Assembly: GCA_021786455.1 (NCBI GenBank)
Contig: JAJYNF010000014.1
Span: 1-9,031, forward strand
DNA from: Acidobacteriota bacterium
Lineage (GTDB): Bacteria; Acidobacteriota; Terriglobia; UBA7540
Length of the DNA stretch: 9,031 nt
Direction of reading: 5' to 3'
Positions 7,599 through 9,031 of the stretch are shown here, in pieces. Under the pieces are notes generated by a model that saw only the letters and a list, made by a program, of their open reading frames with translations, ran no database searches and was not told the origin of the DNA. Both the position numbers and the translations under genes were made by a program. The stretch's first letter is position 1; every line of letters starts with the position of its first letter.

Positions 7599-7618
7599 AG
7601 CTAAGTGTTAGCTTTTTT
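7599..7618 (+). terminator. Intrinsic terminator of the secreted hydrolase gene
   Basis: A 6-bp stem AGCTAA / TTAGCT with a GTG loop (7599-7613) is followed directly by a run of T to 7618, the usual layout for Rho-independent termination of plus-strand transcripts about 190 bases after the hydrolase stop. The stem is short and AT-rich, so strength is uncertain. It contains the stop codon of the convergent cation transporter (7601-7603) and its last lysine codons. On the minus strand there is no T-run, so it should work in one direction only. Confidence 0.65.
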
Positions 7619-8515
7619 ACCCGCCGGTTCGGGCATATACGGATGGAACGCTCCAGCCTGGTGGGTATGCTCGAACTGGATGGTGGTATGCATAATGCCG
7701 AACTCGGCCGCCAGCACCTCCCGAACGCGGTGGGCGATGCGCTCGCTTTCGGAGGTCGGCATATCCAGGATATGAATGTGGCAGGAGAGCGCGTGGGAAT
7801 CCGATCCGAGACTCCAGATGTGAACGTCGTGCACGCCGCGCACGCCAGGAACTGCGAGCATGGCCCGCGCCACCCGTTCCAGATCCATGCCGCGCGGCAG
7901 GCTTTCAAGCAGGATGCTGCCACTTTCGCCAATGATGCCGACAGCGCCCCAGAGGATCATGCCTGCGATGAGAAAGGCCGCGATGGGATCAAGGATCCGT
8001 TGGCCAGTAAGCCGGATCAGCACGGCGCTCGCAATAATACCGACGTCCGAAAGGGAATCGCCCACGTAATGAATGAAAACCGAGCGGAGGTTTAGATCAC
8101 TCTGCTGGCGTGACAACGCAAGTGAGACGCCTCCGTTGACCGCCAGCGCCACTACCCCGACGACCAGCATCACCCCCGAGGCGACCGGCTGCGGATGGAT
8201 CACCCGCGCATAGCCCTCGACGCAAACGTAAACGGCGACCCCAAGCAAAATGAGAGAGTTGACAAATCCCGCCAGAACCCCGGCGCGCTGGTAACCGTAA
8301 GTTCGGAGCTCGTCGGGCGGCTTTTGCCCAAAGTGAAGCGCCAAGGACGAAAAGGCCAACGCCGGCACGTCGCCTAAGTTGTGCCAAGCATCGCTAATGA
8401 GCGCCAGGCTGTGGCCTAGAATGCCAGCGACGAACTCCGCAATCACCAGCAAAAGCGTCGCCACGAGCGCCGCTCGGATCACTCGGCTTCCGGTCTCATT
8501 CGGTTGAACGCGCAT
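7601..8515 (-). CDS. Cation diffusion facilitator, CzcD-like metal (Zn/Co/Cd) efflux protein
   Basis: Inner-membrane proton antiporter exporting divalent metal from the cytoplasm. The 304-residue protein has six predicted membrane segments (about 14-33, 37-61, 79-100, 113-135, 148-169, 175-196) and a cytoplasmic C-terminal domain. The transport-site residues are visible: DAWHNLGD in segment 2 (Asp42, His45, Asp49) and HYVGD in segment 5 (His149, Asp153). The C-terminal domain has the family's GVHDVHIWSLGSDSHALSCHI stretch in part (about 227-247) and HTTIQFEH (276-283). The loop between segments 4 and 5 (SRQQSDLNLRS) lacks the histidine-rich run of many CzcD proteins. The ATG at 8515 has GGAG about 10 bases upstream. 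It overlaps the exported-protein gene upstream by 37 bases and ends inside the terminator of the convergent hydrolase. Exact metal cannot be told; no regulator gene is adjacent in the window. Confidence 0.95.
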   Translation of the reverse strand: MRVQPNETGSRVIRAALVATLLLVIAEFVAGILGHSLALISDAWHNLGDVPALAFSSLALHFGQKPPDELRTYGYQRAGVLAGFVNSLILLGVAVYVCVEGYARVIHPQPVASGVMLVVGVVALAVNGGVSLALSRQQSDLNLRSVFIHYVGDSLSDVGIIASAVLIRLTGQRILDPIAAFLIAGMILWGAVGIIGESGSILLESLPRGMDLERVARAMLAVPGVRGVHDVHIWSLGSDSHALSCHIHILDMPTSESERIAHRVREVLAAEFGIMHTTIQFEHTHQAGAFHPYMPEPAGKKANT

Positions 8516-8859
8516 CCAGGCGTCTCTCCAGCTATTCTAAGGCAAGGCCTGAAAAAAACACACCCGTCAGCCGTCACTTCGACGCGGCGCGCGGGGACCA
8601 GCTCCAATCCTTTGCCGGCGCCGTAGGCAGCGACGCTTCGGCCGTAGGGAACGGCTTCGAGATCCACGTCGAAGCGATACTCTTCCTCCAGCAGCGGCGT
8701 GACGGTAACGAGCGGCGTGATCCAGTGCGGTTGCTCGGCCTGAATTTGGGCAACCTGCTCGAACCAGCCGGCGCGCGCTCGAGCGGGATGGCTGAATCCG
8801 ACGAGGACCGCGGCAACCATCCAAGCCGCCATCCGCCGGGTGAAAAGGAGCTCTCGCAT
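8479..8859 (-). CDS. Short exported protein, probably a truncated member of a longer family
   Basis: A 126-residue product with a clear signal peptide: positive n-region MRELLFTRR, hydrophobic AAWMVAAVLVGF, cleavage likely after ARARA at residue 30. The mature start (GWFEQVAQIQ) leads into EQPHWITPLVTVTPLLEEEYRFD (42-64) and YGAGKGLELVP (79-89). From memory, such stretches open longer exported proteins of Verrucomicrobia-like bacteria that continue well beyond 200 residues; I could not verify this. From about residue 95 the sequence becomes unpatterned, is encoded partly by a run of seven T (FF), and runs 37 bases into the metal transporter gene, so the 3' part may have been lost. The start is supported by AAGG 7 bases before the ATG, inside a hairpin. 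It could be a real short gene or a pseudogene; function unknown. Confidence 0.5.
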   Translation of the reverse strand: MRELLFTRRMAAWMVAAVLVGFSHPARARAGWFEQVAQIQAEQPHWITPLVTVTPLLEEEYRFDVDLEAVPYGRSVAAYGAGKGLELVPARRVEVTADGCVFFRPCLRIAGETPGCAFNRMRPEAE

Positions 8860-8861
8860 AG

Positions 8862-8880
8862 AGCGCCTTTTTAAGGCGCT
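8862..8880 (-). promoter_or_regulatory. Perfect hairpin covering the ribosome binding site of the exported-protein gene
   Basis: The inverted repeat AGCGCCTT / AAGGCGCT has an 8-bp perfect stem and a 3-base loop. On the minus strand its 3' arm contains the only Shine-Dalgarno-like sequence (AAGG) for the ATG at 8857-8859, so the stem would hide it in the mRNA. It may be a translational control element, or a terminator-like hairpin for plus-strand transcripts (the following bases TTTCGCGTTT are only moderately T-rich). Which of these is right cannot be told from sequence. Confidence 0.45.
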
Positions 8881-9031
8881 TTCGCGTTTAAGTTAATTAG
8901 TTTCGTACAGAATATACGACACAATATGGTTTTATGCTGATTTAGTGCGACCGTTGGAAACTCTGCGGCTCGAGGTTTGAACGGCAAAACTACAGACCTT
9001 GTGGAGAACCTGAGTTTGCGTTAGCAGTTGC
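8881..9031. other. AT-rich upstream region without a recognisable gene
   Basis: Bases 8886-8945 are clearly more AT-rich than the rest of the window and probably hold promoter elements for the exported-protein gene. A minus-strand TATATT (8911-8916) could be a -10 hexamer, but no acceptable -35 lies at the right distance. The remaining bases to the right edge show no ORF with a start signal, repeat or RNA structure that I can support. Confidence 0.3.

Noticed and set aside
6958..7932. Long minus-strand ORF (324 codons) opposite the hydrolase 3' end and the spacer
   Set aside because: It runs antisense through the well-supported hydrolase, has low-complexity basic composition typical of GC-rich shadow frames, and shows no recognisable motif.
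7487..8095. Plus-strand ORF of 202 codons opposite the cation transporter
   Set aside because: Shadow of the transporter; rich in His/Asp/Arg from antisense codons and without a ribosome binding site.
8905..8917. GTACAGAATATAC as a possible LexA-like or other operator palindrome
   Set aside because: Only four of six base pairs match around the centre, and it fits no known operator consensus well.

Overview
The window comes from a fairly GC-rich bacterial chromosome. It holds seven protein genes, no rRNA, no CRISPR array and no recognisable insertion sequence; I saw no tRNA, but I could not run a tRNA search. The mix (recG next to rsmD, a large secreted two-domain alpha/beta hydrolase of the acetylxylan-esterase-like kind, and a short exported protein with an 'EQPHWITPLVTVTP' stretch) suggests a soil or environmental Acidobacteriota or Verrucomicrobiota member. 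That placement is inferred from protein flavour only and is weak.

Left part (1-5125, all minus strand, so transcription runs right to left): recG (2990-5125), a DNA methyltransferase (1516-2853), a PD-(D/E)XK-like restriction endonuclease (691-1488) and rsmD (43-603). recG and rsmD are neighbours in many bacteria, often followed by coaD. Here the two middle genes look like a compact Type II-like restriction-modification (R-M) cassette placed in the same orientation between two housekeeping genes. A Shine-Dalgarno-like TGAGGAG at the left edge suggests another gene starts just outside the window; coaD would be the expected neighbour.

Middle (5126-7618, plus strand): a divergent intergenic region of about 280 bases carries a 28-codon leader-like ORF with a good ribosome binding site. 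It is followed by a secreted protein of 666 residues with one complete alpha/beta-hydrolase active site and a second, apparently degenerate hydrolase-like half. A short hairpin with a T-run at 7599-7618 is a good intrinsic terminator for this gene, and it overlaps the stop codon of the convergent gene.

Right part (7601-8859, minus strand): a cation diffusion facilitator (zinc/cobalt/cadmium-type efflux, 304 aa) sits behind a short exported protein whose 3' end overlaps it by 37 bases. The exported protein looks like the N-terminal part of a longer family, so this junction may be a recombination scar. A perfect 8-bp-stem hairpin lies directly before its start codon. The last 150 bases are AT-rich at first and show no gene.

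The most interesting items are the R-M cassette between recG and rsmD with its variant Q-x-K catalytic motif, the half-degenerate tandem hydrolase, and the truncated exported gene fused by overlap to the metal-efflux gene.
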